Below are positions 43,974-56,742 of a DNA stretch of 64,000 nt, piece after piece. The notes beneath the pieces were generated by a model. The model made no database searches. It worked only from the letters and a program-made list of their open reading frames with translations, and was not told the origin of the DNA. Both the position numbers and the translations under genes were made by a program. Where the stretch lies: assembly GCF_009372255.1 (NCBI RefSeq), contig NZ_LXGN01000045.1, forward strand, positions 296,815 through 360,814. The letters run 5' to 3'. This stretch comes from Acinetobacter guerrae (GTDB taxonomy: Bacteria > Pseudomonadota > Gammaproteobacteria > Pseudomonadales > Moraxellaceae). The first letter of the stretch is position 1; each line of letters opens with the position of its first letter.

Positions 43974-44021
43974 CTAAAATTTTTTCATTTCCCTTGTTTT
44001 ACAAGGACAGATCTTTTAAGC

Positions 44022-44050
44022 CCTCAATTCTTTCATATAAAGAATTGAGG
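44022..44050 (-). other. Intra-operon hairpin between ilvH and ilvC
   Basis: A 12-bp perfect stem (CCTCAATTCTTT / AAAGAATTGAGG, 5-nt loop) lies just after the ilvH stop. No U tract follows on the minus strand, so it is more likely a processing or stability structure than a full terminator. Confidence 0.6.
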
Positions 44051-44056
44051 ATGCCA

Positions 44057-44548
44057 TTAAATACTTAATACTTTTTCGCCACGTGCGATACCAGATACAC
44101 CTGAACGAACAACTTCCAAAATTGTATTCTCTGCTAGCGCATCGATAAAACCATCTAATTTATCAGTTGTTCCTGCAATTTGAATGGTATAAGTCGTTGG
44201 TGTGACATCCACGATTTGAGCACGGAAGATGTCTGCTGTACGTTTAATTTCAGCACGCGCAGCACCTAACGCTTTAACTTTGATCAACATTAATTCACGT
44301 TCAATGTGTGAACCTTCTGAAAGATCGACCACTTTAACCACTTCAACCAGTTTATTCAGTTGTTTGGTAATTTGCTCAATCTTGTGATCATCACCGTATG
44401 TCGTCAAAGTCAGACGAGATAAGGTTTCATCTTCAGTGGGTGCTACATTTAGCGTTTCAATGTTATAACCACGTTGGCTAAATAAACCCACCAAGCGAGA
44501 AAGCGCACCTGCTTCGTTTTCAACGAGTACAGAAATAATATGTCTCAT
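44057..44548 (-). CDS. ilvH: Acetolactate synthase small (regulatory) subunit
   Basis: 163 residues from the ATG at 44548, which overlaps the ilvI stop (TAATG) behind a GGGGAG site. The N-terminal ACT domain HIISVLVENEAGALSRLVGLFSQRGYNIETLNVAPTED binds valine for feedback inhibition, and the C-terminal domain follows. It is translationally coupled to the large subunit. Also called ilvN in some annotations. Confidence 0.96.
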   Translation of the reverse strand: MRHIISVLVENEAGALSRLVGLFSQRGYNIETLNVAPTEDETLSRLTLTTYGDDHKIEQITKQLNKLVEVVKVVDLSEGSHIERELMLIKVKALGAARAEIKRTADIFRAQIVDVTPTTYTIQIAGTTDKLDGFIDALAENTILEVVRSGVSGIARGEKVLSI

Positions 44549-46272
44549 TATGTACGCTCCCCTTTGCCTAACCACATATCTTGCATAGACTGACCAGCAA
44601 TTAACATTGGATAAACATGTTCAGTACGGTCTACCATGACATTGATGAATACACATTTATCATTGATTGCCATCGCTTCGGCTAACTTGGACTCAAGTTC
44701 ATCTGCATGTTCAATGGTAATTCCCACATGACCATACGCTTCCATCAATTTAGCAAAGTCAGGTAATGATTCAACATAAGAACTTGAATGACGACCTTCG
44801 TAATTCATATCCTGCCATTGTTTTACCATACCCAAAGCACGGTTATTCAGGCACAGAATTTTGACATTCAAGCCATATTGCTTACAGGTTGATAACTCTT
44901 GAATACACATCTGAATAGATGCTTCACCCGTAATACAAACCACTTGCTGGTCTGGGAATGCGAGTTTCGCGGCCATTGCATATGGCAAGCCCACGCCCAT
45001 CGTGCCCAAACCACCAGAATTGATCCATTGACGTGGACGCTTGTATTTATAATACAACGCACCAAACATCTGATGCTGACCTACGTCAGAGGTAATAATC
45101 GCTTCACTATTGGTAACACGGTCCAATGCTTCAACCACTTGTTGTGGTTTCATTACACCATTTTGACCCGCTTCATAACGTAAGCCATGAACTTTACGCC
45201 ATTCATTAATTTGTGACCACCAAGCAGCAATATCTTCTGGATTTGGCTTAGACACATTCATTTGTTTAAGCTGCGCTAACATTTCCTGAAGAACTGGCTC
45301 AACAGCACCCACAATAGGAATGTGCGCCATAATCGTTTTCGAAATTGTCGCTGGATCAACATCAATATGAATGACTTTAGCGTTTTGGCAGAATTTAGCT
45401 GGGTTATTGGTTACACGGTCATCAAAACGCGCACCAATTGCCAAAATCACATCGGCATTATGCATTGCCATATTGGCTTCATAAGTACCATGCATTCCGA
45501 GCATACCCACAAACTGTTCATCATTGCCTGGGAAGCCGCCCAACCCCATAAGGGTGTTGGTCACTGGATAACCCAAAAGATGTGCCAATTCGGTAAGTAA
45601 AGCAGAAGCATTGCCTTGAACGACCCCACCACCCGTATAAATCATGGGGCGTTTTGCTGAGATGAGTTCATCAATCGCTTTACGAATTTGTCCTGAATGA
45701 CCACGTGAAGGCGGCTGATATGAACGCATCTTCACTTTTTCAGGATATTCATAAGCAAATTTTTCAGCAGGATTGGTTGCGTCCTTTGGAATATCAATTA
45801 CAACTGGGCCAGGACGACCAGACGATGCAATATAAAATGCTTTTTTAATAATGCCAGGAATTTCACTGGCATGACGCACCTGAAAACTATGTTTTACGAT
45901 AGGACGGGAAATACCGACCATATCTGTTTCCTGAAATGCATCTTCTCCAATTAAATGGCTAGCAACCTGACCAGACAAAATCACCATTGGGATTGAGTCC
46001 ATATAAGCTGTTGCAATTGGAGTGACGGTATTGGTTGCGCCTGGGCCTGAAGTGACCAGTACTACGCCTGTTTTACCTGTTACGCGCGAATAAGCATCGG
46101 CCATGTGACCTGCGGCTTGTTCATGACGTACAAGGTAATGATTAATTTTGTCTTGTTGAAAAAGCGCATCATAAATATGTAAAACTGCGCCGCCTGGATA
46201 TCCAAAAACGTGTTCAACGCCCTCATCCGCAAGCGCGCGAACGAGCATTTCACCACCAGATAAAAGTTCCAA
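44548..46272 (-). CDS. ilvI: Acetolactate synthase large (catalytic) subunit, TTG start
   Basis: 574 residues. Thiamine-diphosphate enzyme with [16 protein letters not shown], the catalytic glutamate region [28 protein letters not shown] and the TPP-binding [29 protein letters not shown]. It condenses two pyruvates, or pyruvate and 2-oxobutyrate, as the first step of branched-chain amino acid synthesis. The start codon is TTG at 46272 behind a strong AGGGTGA ribosome site; the next ATG is eight codons in and would lack the site. Confidence 0.95.
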   Translation of the reverse strand: MELLSGGEMLVRALADEGVEHVFGYPGGAVLHIYDALFQQDKINHYLVRHEQAAGHMADAYSRVTGKTGVVLVTSGPGATNTVTPIATAYMDSIPMVILSGQVASHLIGEDAFQETDMVGISRPIVKHSFQVRHASEIPGIIKKAFYIASSGRPGPVVIDIPKDATNPAEKFAYEYPEKVKMRSYQPPSRGHSGQIRKAIDELISAKRPMIYTGGGVVQGNASALLTELAHLLGYPVTNTLMGLGGFPGNDEQFVGMLGMHGTYEANMAMHNADVILAIGARFDDRVTNNPAKFCQNAKVIHIDVDPATISKTIMAHIPIVGAVEPVLQEMLAQLKQMNVSKPNPEDIAAWWSQINEWRKVHGLRYEAGQNGVMKPQQVVEALDRVTNSEAIITSDVGQHQMFGALYYKYKRPRQWINSGGLGTMGVGLPYAMAAKLAFPDQQVVCITGEASIQMCIQELSTCKQYGLNVKILCLNNRALGMVKQWQDMNYEGRHSSSYVESLPDFAKLMEAYGHVGITIEHADELESKLAEAMAINDKCVFINVMVDRTEHVYPMLIAGQSMQDMWLGKGERT

Positions 46273-46700
46273 CGTGATTCACCCTAGTCTTTTTGCACCA
46301 TTTATGGGAGACATAAATAGTGTGTCATTCATTTACTTTCTGCACTGTTATAGCACACATACTTGCAAGTTTTTGCTGTAATAGGAAAAATTTCTAAACT
46401 GATAACCGTATAAGTTGTCTCAGCTTCATTAAAGAACTGTTGGGATAAACAGATCTTGAGCAAAATACACCCTCTCGGCTAGAGAGAATGTCCATTACAA
46501 ACCATGACATTTATTCGAAGGGTGATCGAATAAAAGCATATAAAACTAAAGCGAACATTTTTTATGTTTCAACTATTAAAGTCAAGGCGAAATGTACGCT
46601 TTTTGCCGTTTATTTTTTGTGTGTATATTTTTAAACCAAATTAGTCTGGTTTTAATCGATTTATTGATGCCATTTATCGTATTTCCTCTTTTCATTTTTA
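46273..46700. other. ilv upstream region
   Basis: About 430 bp between ilvI and the DUF4124 gene promoter. It must contain the ilv promoter. A 7-bp inverted repeat (ATTTATG / CATAAAT, 46300-46318) lies near the ilvI start. I found no leader peptide rich in Ile/Val/Leu, so classical attenuation is not supported. Confidence 0.4.
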
Positions 46701-46729
46701 TTCAATTGACGCACTTTAAAGAGTATAAT
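46701..46729 (+). promoter_or_regulatory. Promoter for the DUF4124 gene
   Basis: TATAAT at 46724-46729 with a weak TTCAAT at 46701-46706, 17 bp apart. Transcription would start near 46736, which excludes the ATG codons further upstream as gene starts. Confidence 0.55.
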
Positions 46730-46792
46730 TTACAGCATCATCATTCAACTTTATTTACTGCCTTTTTCTTTATGAAAATCAGGTTGTTGTTA

Positions 46793-47170
46793 ATGGATAT
46801 TCAGGCTATGACCCAGCAAGTATTGTATCGTCCTAAAGTATTTTTTTTAGCACAAAGCGCAATTATGGCAAGCTTGATGCTTTTTACCACTCAGAACCAT
46901 GCAGAACAATATTATAAGTGGGTAGATAGTAAAGGCTCGACCCACTACACCACTACACCACCTCCGAAAGGTTCAAAAAAACAGGGGCAGGTGAAAACCT
47001 ATGGACATTCACAACACCCTGTTCAAAACAATGAACAAAATCAAAAAAACACAGAAAACAATAGTAAAAATCAGTCATCAGCGCCTAATACAAATACACC
47101 GCAAGTCATTACACCAAAAACCGAACAAACTGCTCCTAGTGTTGCACCAACGGCAAATCGTGCAGTTTAA
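46793..47170 (+). CDS. DUF4124-domain exported protein
   Basis: 125 residues from the ATG at 46793, which has an AGG site 10 nt upstream and lies after the promoter. The signal peptide is about 1-35 (VFFLAQSAIMASLMLFTTQNHA). The mature start EQYYKWVDSKGSTHYTTTPPPKG is a DUF4124 motif (Y-x-W-D-x-x-G-x-x-x-Y-x-D/T-x-P). The rest is a low-complexity Gln/Asn/Thr/Pro tail. Periplasmic, function unknown. Confidence 0.78.
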   Translation: MDIQAMTQQVLYRPKVFFLAQSAIMASLMLFTTQNHAEQYYKWVDSKGSTHYTTTPPPKGSKKQGQVKTYGHSQHPVQNNEQNQKNTENNSKNQSSAPNTNTPQVITPKTEQTAPSVAPTANRAV

Positions 47171-47306
47171 ACATTCAACCAAGATATAAAATTGACCACA
47201 GGCCCTGATAAATTCTGAGCCTGTTTTTATATTGCGCAGAAAATCCCTTGCACAATATGCGCTTTTTTTCTGATTTTGCGCTATGCTGTGCAGCAATATT
47301 TTTTAA

Positions 47307-49946
<2,640 letters not shown>

Positions 49947-49955
49947 AAAGCTTTT

Positions 49956-50037
49956 AAGTCTCCCTTTCTAAAAGGGAGGTTTGGAGAGATTTTATGGAAA
50001 AATCTCCCCTAACCCCTCTTTAAAAAGAGGGGGACTA
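49956..50037. repeat. 82-bp nested palindromic intergenic repeat
   Basis: An imperfect palindrome centred near 49995. Each arm is itself a hairpin (CTCCCTTTCTAAAAGGGAG and CCCCTCTTTAAAAAGAGGGG). The AAAATCTC segments pair across the centre. The arms differ at several positions, so it is not an artefact. It looks like a REP- or MITE-like dispersed element; whether other copies exist cannot be seen here. Confidence 0.65.
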
Positions 50038-50059
50038 AATGCAATAAACAAAACCCAAA

Positions 50060-50088
50060 CAAAGCCCGTTGTCATTCAATGGGCTTTG
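50060..50088 (+). terminator. Possible terminator after leuS
   Basis: A 12-bp stem with one G-T pair (CAAAGCCCGTTG / CAATGGGCTTTG, 5-nt loop). The following T tract is weak (ATTCT), so partial read-through into lptE is likely. Confidence 0.6.
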
Positions 50089-50156
50089 ATTCTAAAATGT
50101 CGTGAATTTTAAAAAATTAAATATTCCAAATATTTTGGAATACATGAGGATAAACC

Positions 50157-50684
50157 ATGCATTTAGTTCAACGTGTTGCAACTGTTGTATTAACTTTAGG
50201 TCTAAGTGCAGGCTTGGTTGGCTGTGGTGGTTTTTATTTAAAAGGAACCAATCCGACTGCCGCACCTCTCGCTTATCAGAAGTTAAATCTTGCTTTACCT
50301 AAAAAAACAGATGAACTAGAAAAACAACTCAGTGTTTATTTGGCTGCAAGCGGCGTACAACTGAGTAATGCCAGTGATGCGTATACTTTGCGTGTACTTG
50401 AATATACACCTCGCCGTCAGTTATTAAATGGAAAACTGACCGAAGTTTTATTACGTTTGACCGTTACCTTCCAAATTGAAGATCATCAAGGCAACCCGAT
50501 TACTGAGCCACGTACTTTAACCGCTGCACGTAGTTATCAATATGACTTGGCCACCGTAAATACGGAAAATCAGGAAGAAAGCTATTTGGACGATATTGTC
50601 ATTGATGATATAGCACAACAGATTGCGCGTCAGATTTCTGCCAACCGTTTACCTAAAGTCACGCCACAGAGTACATCCAACTAA
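50157..50684 (+). CDS. lptE: LPS-assembly lipoprotein LptE
   Basis: 175 residues, with signal peptide and lipobox GLVGC (Cys23), then GGFYLKGTNPTAAPLAYQKLNL, the LptE (RlpB) fold start. It plugs the LptD barrel in the outer membrane and helps place lipopolysaccharide or lipooligosaccharide on the surface. The GAGGATAAACC ribosome site is good. The leuS-lptE-holA order supports the call. A C-terminal Ser/Thr/Pro tail follows QISANRLPK. Confidence 0.92.
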   Translation: MHLVQRVATVVLTLGLSAGLVGCGGFYLKGTNPTAAPLAYQKLNLALPKKTDELEKQLSVYLAASGVQLSNASDAYTLRVLEYTPRRQLLNGKLTEVLLRLTVTFQIEDHQGNPITEPRTLTAARSYQYDLATVNTENQEESYLDDIVIDDIAQQIARQISANRLPKVTPQSTSN

Positions 50685-50707
50685 ATGTATCTTTGTGTTG
50701 ATCGATT

Positions 50708-51697
50708 ATGAAACTAGATTATTTACAAGCATTAAAACGTGCTGCCGAAGCACGTGGTGCATGGATTTTGCATGGGCAGGAACCTTTACTTGAACAGAAC
50801 CTGCTCGATGTATTCCGTAAATGTTGGCAACAACAAGAAATTGAACGTCAGCGTTATGACATCAGTAGTGTAAATGACTGGAAAACTGTTTTTAATGCTT
50901 TAAATAGCCTTTCCTTATTTTCACAACAACTTGCCATTGAAGTACATGGCAATATCAAACCTGATGCAAATGGGCTTAAACAACTCAAAAGTTATTTACA
51001 ACATAATGAGTCCAATCTTTTACTGATTATTTTACCCAAACAAGATAGTTCAAGCTTAAAGTCCGCATTTTTTCAGACTGTAGAAGCCAATGGCGTTGTC
51101 GTTCCTTTAACTGCTGCGTATCCTCAGGATCGTCAACGTATTTTAACGGTTGAAGCTGAAAAATTGGGGATTCAACTTGATCGGGATGCTTGGGCATGGC
51201 TCATGCAGCATCATGAACATAATTTATTGGCTGCCAAAAATAGCTTAATGCGGGTAAATGATACTTTTCCAGATCACTCACTCATTCAGATTGAACAGCT
51301 CTATGCCTGTTTGCAGGATCAATCACGTTACACCACCTATGATTTAAGTGATGCTTTACTTGAAGGCAATCTGGCACAATCCATTAAAATTTTTCAGTAT
51401 CTAGTTGCTTCTGGCGAGCCACATAGTTTGATTTTATGGACGCTAAGTAAAGAAATGCGGCTCTTGATGCAACTATTTGAACAGCCTCAAAATGCGCTAC
51501 AACTAGGAATTTGGAAAACCAAAGTTGCTCATTATCAACAAGCACTGCGTCGTTTAAATCCGCAACAATTTTTAAGCTGGCCAACGATGCTTCTGCAGAT
51601 TGATGCTGCGATTAAAGGGATGTCTAAAGAAAATCCTGAACATCTCATTCAGCAGGGTATTGCTGAGCTCTGTGGAAAAACATTGTTTTCACATTAA
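50708..51697 (+). CDS. holA: DNA polymerase III subunit delta
   Basis: 329 residues, normal length. The AAA+-like clamp-loader delta has GAWILHGQEPLLEQNLLDVFRK at its start and FDISSVNDWKTVFNALNSLSLF-type pattern behind it. It opens the beta clamp for loading at primed sites. It follows lptE by 23 bp in the conserved order. Confidence 0.94.
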   Translation: MKLDYLQALKRAAEARGAWILHGQEPLLEQNLLDVFRKCWQQQEIERQRYDISSVNDWKTVFNALNSLSLFSQQLAIEVHGNIKPDANGLKQLKSYLQHNESNLLLIILPKQDSSSLKSAFFQTVEANGVVVPLTAAYPQDRQRILTVEAEKLGIQLDRDAWAWLMQHHEHNLLAAKNSLMRVNDTFPDHSLIQIEQLYACLQDQSRYTTYDLSDALLEGNLAQSIKIFQYLVASGEPHSLILWTLSKEMRLLMQLFEQPQNALQLGIWKTKVAHYQQALRRLNPQQFLSWPTMLLQIDAAIKGMSKENPEHLIQQGIAELCGKTLFSH

Positions 51698-51799
51698 CAC
51701 CGCTTCGCTTTATTGCATTAAATCAATAAAAATATTCACGTTTTATCCTTAATTCACTTCTATACTAGGCGCAAGTTATTACAATCTCCTGATATTGCT

Positions 51800-53152
51800 A
51801 TGCCAAAAATAAAAGCGTCTAAAATAATGATTGCGTTGGTTTGTGTCGCCATTGTCGCTGCACTCGCTTGGACTTTCCTCAAACCAAAACAACAGCAGCC
51901 CCAATACATTACCGAAACAGTTTCTCGCGGCGATCTGGAAAATACAGTTTTGGCGACAGGAACACTGGATGCCACACGCCTGATTAGTGTGGGTGCGCAG
52001 GTGTCTGGTCAGGTCAAAAAAATGTATGTGCAATTGGGAGATGAAGTCAAACAAGGTCAACTCATTGCACAAATTGACTCGACCACTCAGGAAAACAGCT
52101 TAAAAACTGCCGATGCGAATATTAAGAACTTAGAAGCGCAACGTTTACAGCAAGAAGCAAATTTAAATGAGAAACAACTGGAATTTCGTCGTCAACAACA
52201 GATGTATGCACAGGATGCCACTTCAAAAGCAGAGTTAGAATCCGCTGAAGCTGCATATAAAACGGCCCTAGCTCAAATTAAAGCTCTCGATGCTCAAATT
52301 GAATCTGCCAAAGTCACTCGCTCAACGGCGCAGACGAATATTGGTTATACTCAAATTGTCGCGCCGACTGATGGTACGGTGGTTGCGATTGTGACGGAAG
52401 AAGGTCAAACCGTAAACGCCAATCAGTCTGCACCAACTATTGTCAAAATTGCAAAATTGCAAAATATGACCATCAAAGCTCAGGTCAGTGAAGCAGACAT
52501 TATGAAAGTCGAAAAAGGTCAGCAGGTCTATTTCACGACATTGGGTGATGATAAAAAACGCTATGCAACGTTACGTCAAATTGAGCCAGCACCTGATTCT
52601 ATTGCAACAGAATCAAGTAACTCATCCAGTTCTTCAAGCTCAAGCAGCAGCAGTGCGATTTACTATAATGCTTTATTTGATGTACCCAATGAAGATGGCA
52701 AATTACGTATTGATATGACGGCACAAGTCTATATCGTACTGGATTCAGTAAAAAATGCTTTATTGGTGCCATCTTCTGCATTATCTAGTCGACCAGCAGG
52801 CGCACAAAATCGTACAGCTCACACTCAAACTGCGGGAGCTTCAACACCAAATGCAGAACATAAACAACGTGATAAAGACAAAAACACCCCAAGTTTTGAA
52901 CGCCTAAATTTAAACGCGGAACAAAAACAGGCAGTTGCAGATGGTAAAGCCAGTTTAAGCGTTGTTCGTATTTTACAAGCAGATGGTTCTGCTCAACCGA
53001 AGCAAGTGCTAGTTGGCATTAATAACCGTGTCAATGCACAAGTCCTTGCAGGTTTAAAACAAGGTGATCAGGTCATTATTGCCGATAGCTCTGATACTTC
53101 AGCCGCTTCTGCCAATAGTGGTAATCGTCGTCGTGGACCAATGGGAATGTAA
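51800..53152 (+). CDS. macA: MacA-type periplasmic adaptor of tripartite efflux
   Basis: 450 residues. An N-terminal membrane anchor ([16 protein letters not shown], 11-26), lipoyl halves around 65-95 and 180-215 ([44 protein letters not shown]), an alpha-hairpin between them, then beta-barrel and membrane-proximal domains. Residues 272-285 form a serine-rich tract (13 of 14 Ser) inserted before [12 protein letters not shown]. It links MacB to the outer-membrane channel; all three are encoded together. Confidence 0.92.
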   Translation: MPKIKASKIMIALVCVAIVAALAWTFLKPKQQQPQYITETVSRGDLENTVLATGTLDATRLISVGAQVSGQVKKMYVQLGDEVKQGQLIAQIDSTTQENSLKTADANIKNLEAQRLQQEANLNEKQLEFRRQQQMYAQDATSKAELESAEAAYKTALAQIKALDAQIESAKVTRSTAQTNIGYTQIVAPTDGTVVAIVTEEGQTVNANQSAPTIVKIAKLQNMTIKAQVSEADIMKVEKGQQVYFTTLGDDKKRYATLRQIEPAPDSIATESSNSSSSSSSSSSSAIYYNALFDVPNEDGKLRIDMTAQVYIVLDSVKNALLVPSSALSSRPAGAQNRTAHTQTAGASTPNAEHKQRDKDKNTPSFERLNLNAEQKQAVADGKASLSVVRILQADGSAQPKQVLVGINNRVNAQVLAGLKQGDQVIIADSSDTSAASANSGNRRRGPMGM

Positions 53153-53154
53153 GC

Positions 53155-55146
53155 ATGACTCAACAAGCTTTGCTTGAAGTCAGCAATCTGGTACGAGAGT
53201 TCCCCGCTGGCGATAGCACCGTTCAAATCTTAAAAGACATTAACCTCACAATTTATGAGGGTGAATTAGTTGCCATTGTTGGTCAATCAGGCTCTGGCAA
53301 ATCAACCCTGATGAATATTCTGGGCTGTCTGGATCGTCCGACCAGTGGTAGTTATAAAGTCAATGGTCAGGAAACAGGCAAACTAGAACCTGATGATTTA
53401 GCAAAATTACGTCGCGAATATTTTGGCTTTATTTTCCAACGTTATCATCTACTAAGTGATTTAACCGCCGAAGGTAATGTCGAAGTCCCTGCCATCTATG
53501 CAGGGGTAAATCCCGCAGAGCGCAAGCAACGAGCGAGTGCTTTATTGACAGAATTGGGCTTGGCAAGCAAGACTCAAAATCGCCCAAGTCAATTATCTGG
53601 CGGTCAGCAGCAAAGGGTTTCCATTGCTCGTGCGCTCATGAATGGTGGTGATGTTATTCTGGCCGATGAGCCAACAGGCGCACTCGACTCGCATAGCGGT
53701 GTCGAGGTGATGCGGATTCTAAGAGAGCTCAATGCTGCGGGTCATACGGTTATCATCGTTACTCATGATATGCAGGTCGCTAAAAATGCCACCCGAATCA
53801 TTGAAATCAGTGATGGCGAGATCATTGCAGACCGTGCCAATACCCCAGAATATGAAAGTGAACTCAATACAGACCCAGATGCCGCTCCTGCGCTTGCCAA
53901 TAAACAAGCCAAAGGCAAAAGTGTTTCGGCTTTACGTTCTGTACTAGATCGACTTTCTGAAGCATTCCAAATGGCTTTACTGTCCATGAACGCGCATCGA
54001 ATGCGTACATTTTTAACCATGCTTGGCATTATCATCGGGATTGCTTCGGTGGTCACGGTTGTAGCTCTGGGTAATGGCTCGCAAAAGCAGATTCTGGAAA
54101 ATATTAGCAGTCTTGGAACCAATACCATTACTGTCTTTCAGGGCCGTGGTTTTGGTGATAACTCTAAGACAGCAAGCTTTAAAACATTGGTTCCTGCCGA
54201 TGCAGATGCCTTGGCGACACAGCCCTATGTCAGTGCTGTTACACCGATGGTTAGCACCTCAAAAACAATTCGTTATCAGGAAAATGAAGCCAATGCGACC
54301 ATTAACGGCGTAGGTAATGACTATTTTGATGTAAAAGGCTTAATCTTTAAAGATGGTCAAAGTTTTGATGGACGTAGCGTGCATGAACGCACTCAGGATG
54401 TTGTGATTGATACCAATACTCAAAAACAATTTTTTGCCGATGGAAGCAATCCAATTGGACAAGTTGTCTTACTTGGAAGTGTGCCTGCACGTATTATTGG
54501 AATTGTAGAACCGCAGACCAGTGCAATGGGCTCAGATGATACGCTAAACGTGTATATGCCCTATACCACAGTCATGAGTCGTATGTTAGGTCAAGCCAAT
54601 GTGCGCAATATCATTGTTCGGATTAATGATCAATACTCAACCAGTGCAGCGGAAAATGCCATTGTGAACTTATTGACCTTAAGACATGGTCAACAAGATA
54701 TTTTCACCATGAACAGTGACAGTATCCGCCAAACCATTGAAAAAACTACCAGCACCATGACCTTGCTTGTGTCTGCGATTGCCGTGATTTCACTGGTGGT
54801 CGGGGGGATCGGCGTGATGAATATTATGCTGGTATCCGTGACAGAACGTACTCAGGAAATCGGGGTTCGGATGGCGGTTGGTGCGCGACAAAGTGATATT
54901 TTGCAGCAGTTTTTAATTGAAGCAATTTTGGTGTGCTTAATTGGCGGTGTACTTGGCGTGCTTTTATCACTTGGTTTAGGACAACTGATTAATAAAGTCG
55001 CTGCGGGGAACTTTGCAGTTGCATATTCGACCACATCTATTATTGCCGCATTTGTATGTTCTACGCTTATTGGTGTGGTTTTTGGATTTTTACCTGCAAA
55101 GAATGCCGCAAAACTCGACCCTGTTGCAGCGTTGGCACGAGAATAA
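53155..55146 (+). CDS. macB: MacB-type ABC transporter (ATPase plus permease)
   Basis: 663 residues. N-terminal ATPase with Walker [10 protein letters not shown], signature LSGGQQQR and Walker [14 protein letters not shown]. Then a membrane helix ([20 protein letters not shown]), a large periplasmic domain, and three C-terminal helices. It drives export of macrolides, peptides or haem-type compounds through MacA and an outer-membrane channel. It starts 2 bp after macA. Confidence 0.94.
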   Translation: MTQQALLEVSNLVREFPAGDSTVQILKDINLTIYEGELVAIVGQSGSGKSTLMNILGCLDRPTSGSYKVNGQETGKLEPDDLAKLRREYFGFIFQRYHLLSDLTAEGNVEVPAIYAGVNPAERKQRASALLTELGLASKTQNRPSQLSGGQQQRVSIARALMNGGDVILADEPTGALDSHSGVEVMRILRELNAAGHTVIIVTHDMQVAKNATRIIEISDGEIIADRANTPEYESELNTDPDAAPALANKQAKGKSVSALRSVLDRLSEAFQMALLSMNAHRMRTFLTMLGIIIGIASVVTVVALGNGSQKQILENISSLGTNTITVFQGRGFGDNSKTASFKTLVPADADALATQPYVSAVTPMVSTSKTIRYQENEANATINGVGNDYFDVKGLIFKDGQSFDGRSVHERTQDVVIDTNTQKQFFADGSNPIGQVVLLGSVPARIIGIVEPQTSAMGSDDTLNVYMPYTTVMSRMLGQANVRNIIVRINDQYSTSAAENAIVNLLTLRHGQQDIFTMNSDSIRQTIEKTTSTMTLLVSAIAVISLVVGGIGVMNIMLVSVTERTQEIGVRMAVGARQSDILQQFLIEAILVCLIGGVLGVLLSLGLGQLINKVAAGNFAVAYSTTSIIAAFVCSTLIGVVFGFLPAKNAAKLDPVAALARE

Positions 55147-55157
55147 TAGGAAGCATT

Positions 55158-56567
55158 ATGTCATTATCTAAATTAACCCCGTTATGTGCTCTCATCATTG
55201 CTTCATCTACCCTCGTCGGTTGTGCTGCTGTTGTTAAAACGCCATATCAGACACCGACCGTGCAAACGCCACAACAGTTCCAATATGATCAAACTGCTAA
55301 AAATACAACTTTTGACCGCTATGCAGATCATTGGTGGGCATTGTTTGGTGATCCACAATTGAATCAATTGGTAGATCAAGTCATTGCTAAAAATACTGAC
55401 TTGGCTGTTGCAGGAATTGCAATCCAACAGGCGCGTTTAAAAGCAGGTTTAGCAGCCGATCAACAAGGCCCACGAGTAAGTTCAGGGGTCTCGGCGGGAC
55501 ATCGAATTGATCTCAACTCTGGTGATGACAGCTCACAAGGTTTATCTTTAAGTGCAGGTGTCAGTTATGAACTAGATTTATTTGGTAAATTGGCACGTCA
55601 GACTGAAGCCTCAAAATGGGAAGCTTTAGCCACTGAACAAGATTTACAGGCGACCGCCCAAACCTTGATTGGAACAACCGCAAAACTCTACTGGCAACTG
55701 GCTTATCTGAATGAAAGTCTGGCAACGGCAAAACAAAGTCTGGCAACTTCTGAGAAACTGTATAGTTTAGTGAATAGCCAGTATAAAGCTGGTGCTGTTT
55801 CAGGTTTAGATCTGACTCAAGCCGAGCAATCAGTACAAAGTCAAAAAGCCAATTTAAGTCAAATTCAGCAAAGTCTGGTCGAAACGCGTACTGCCATCGC
55901 TGTGTTACTTCATATTCCTGTACAACAGTTAAATTTGCAAGAACCCCAACGTCTGCCACAAGTCAGCTTACCGCAGATTGCAGCAGGCTTACCTGCGGAT
56001 ATATTATCGCGCCGCCCTGATTTAAGAGCGTCAGAACTGCGCCTGCGTGAAAGTCTAGCAACCAAAGATGCTACCACTGCAAGTTATTATCCCTCTATAA
56101 ATTTAACTGGAAATCTGGGTTCGAGTAGTACCTCTTTGACTGAGTTAATCAAAAACCCTGCCCTGACTCTAGGTGCTAGTTTGAGCTTACCTTTTTTGCA
56201 ATATAATGATATGAAAAAGAATATTGCAATTAGTCAGTTGGATTATGAAAAAGCCATTATTCAATATCGTCAGACTTTGTATCAGGCATTTGCCGATGTT
56301 GAAAATTCACTTTCGGCACGCACCGAATTAGATAAACAAGTTCAGTTACAACAACGCAATTTGGCGCTTGCAGAAAAAGCCGAGCGTTTAACTGATGTAC
56401 GTTATCGTAACGGCGCAGTCGCATTAAAAAACTTGTTGGATCAACAGGAAACTACACGTTCTGCACGTTTGAGTCTGGTCAATACTAAGCAGAATCAATA
56501 CAATGCTTATGTTACTTTGATGCAAGCCTTAGGCGGTTCGCCTATAGAACAGCTTAACCCACAATAA
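55158..56567 (+). CDS. Outer-membrane efflux channel, NodT/OprM family lipoprotein
   Basis: 469 residues from the ATG at 55158 (AGGAAGC ribosome site); the frame begins earlier inside macB. Lipobox TLVGC (Cys18 or near), then two OEP repeats with DHWWALFGDPQLNQLVDQVIAKNTDLAVAG and LPADILSRRPDLRASELRLRESLATKDATTASYYPSINLTGN, typical of NodT/CusC/OprM. It forms the TolC-like trimeric channel for the MacAB pump encoded just upstream. A strong terminator follows. Confidence 0.92.
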   Translation: MSLSKLTPLCALIIASSTLVGCAAVVKTPYQTPTVQTPQQFQYDQTAKNTTFDRYADHWWALFGDPQLNQLVDQVIAKNTDLAVAGIAIQQARLKAGLAADQQGPRVSSGVSAGHRIDLNSGDDSSQGLSLSAGVSYELDLFGKLARQTEASKWEALATEQDLQATAQTLIGTTAKLYWQLAYLNESLATAKQSLATSEKLYSLVNSQYKAGAVSGLDLTQAEQSVQSQKANLSQIQQSLVETRTAIAVLLHIPVQQLNLQEPQRLPQVSLPQIAAGLPADILSRRPDLRASELRLRESLATKDATTASYYPSINLTGNLGSSSTSLTELIKNPALTLGASLSLPFLQYNDMKKNIAISQLDYEKAIIQYRQTLYQAFADVENSLSARTELDKQVQLQQRNLALAEKAERLTDVRYRNGAVALKNLLDQQETTRSARLSLVNTKQNQYNAYVTLMQALGGSPIEQLNPQ

Positions 56568-56575
56568 ATACATGT

Positions 56576-56608
56576 AAAAAACGACCTAATGATAGGTCGT
56601 TTTTTTTT
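56576..56608 (+). terminator. Terminator of the macAB-channel operon
   Basis: AAAAAACGACCT / AGGTCGTTTTTT with an AATGAT loop and nine T residues. Confidence 0.92.
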
Positions 56609-56742
56609 AATATACATCTACGTCTCCTCTAAATAAGGTTGATTTGTTCTCACCTTTAAAAGAGTGTTATTAATAAAAATATTAAACTCTAATCTAAAGA
56701 TGAATTCCCAGATTTACAGCTATCAAAATACATGGGACGACT

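Noticed and set aside
46706..46729. TTGACG/TATAAT promoter pair
   Set aside because: The spacer is only 12 bp. The TATAAT is kept but paired with the weaker TTCAAT at 17 bp.
46592..46792. Upstream start for the DUF4124 protein
   Set aside because: The TATAAT promoter at 46724 lies inside it, and the downstream ATG at 46793 has the ribosome site and a proper signal peptide.
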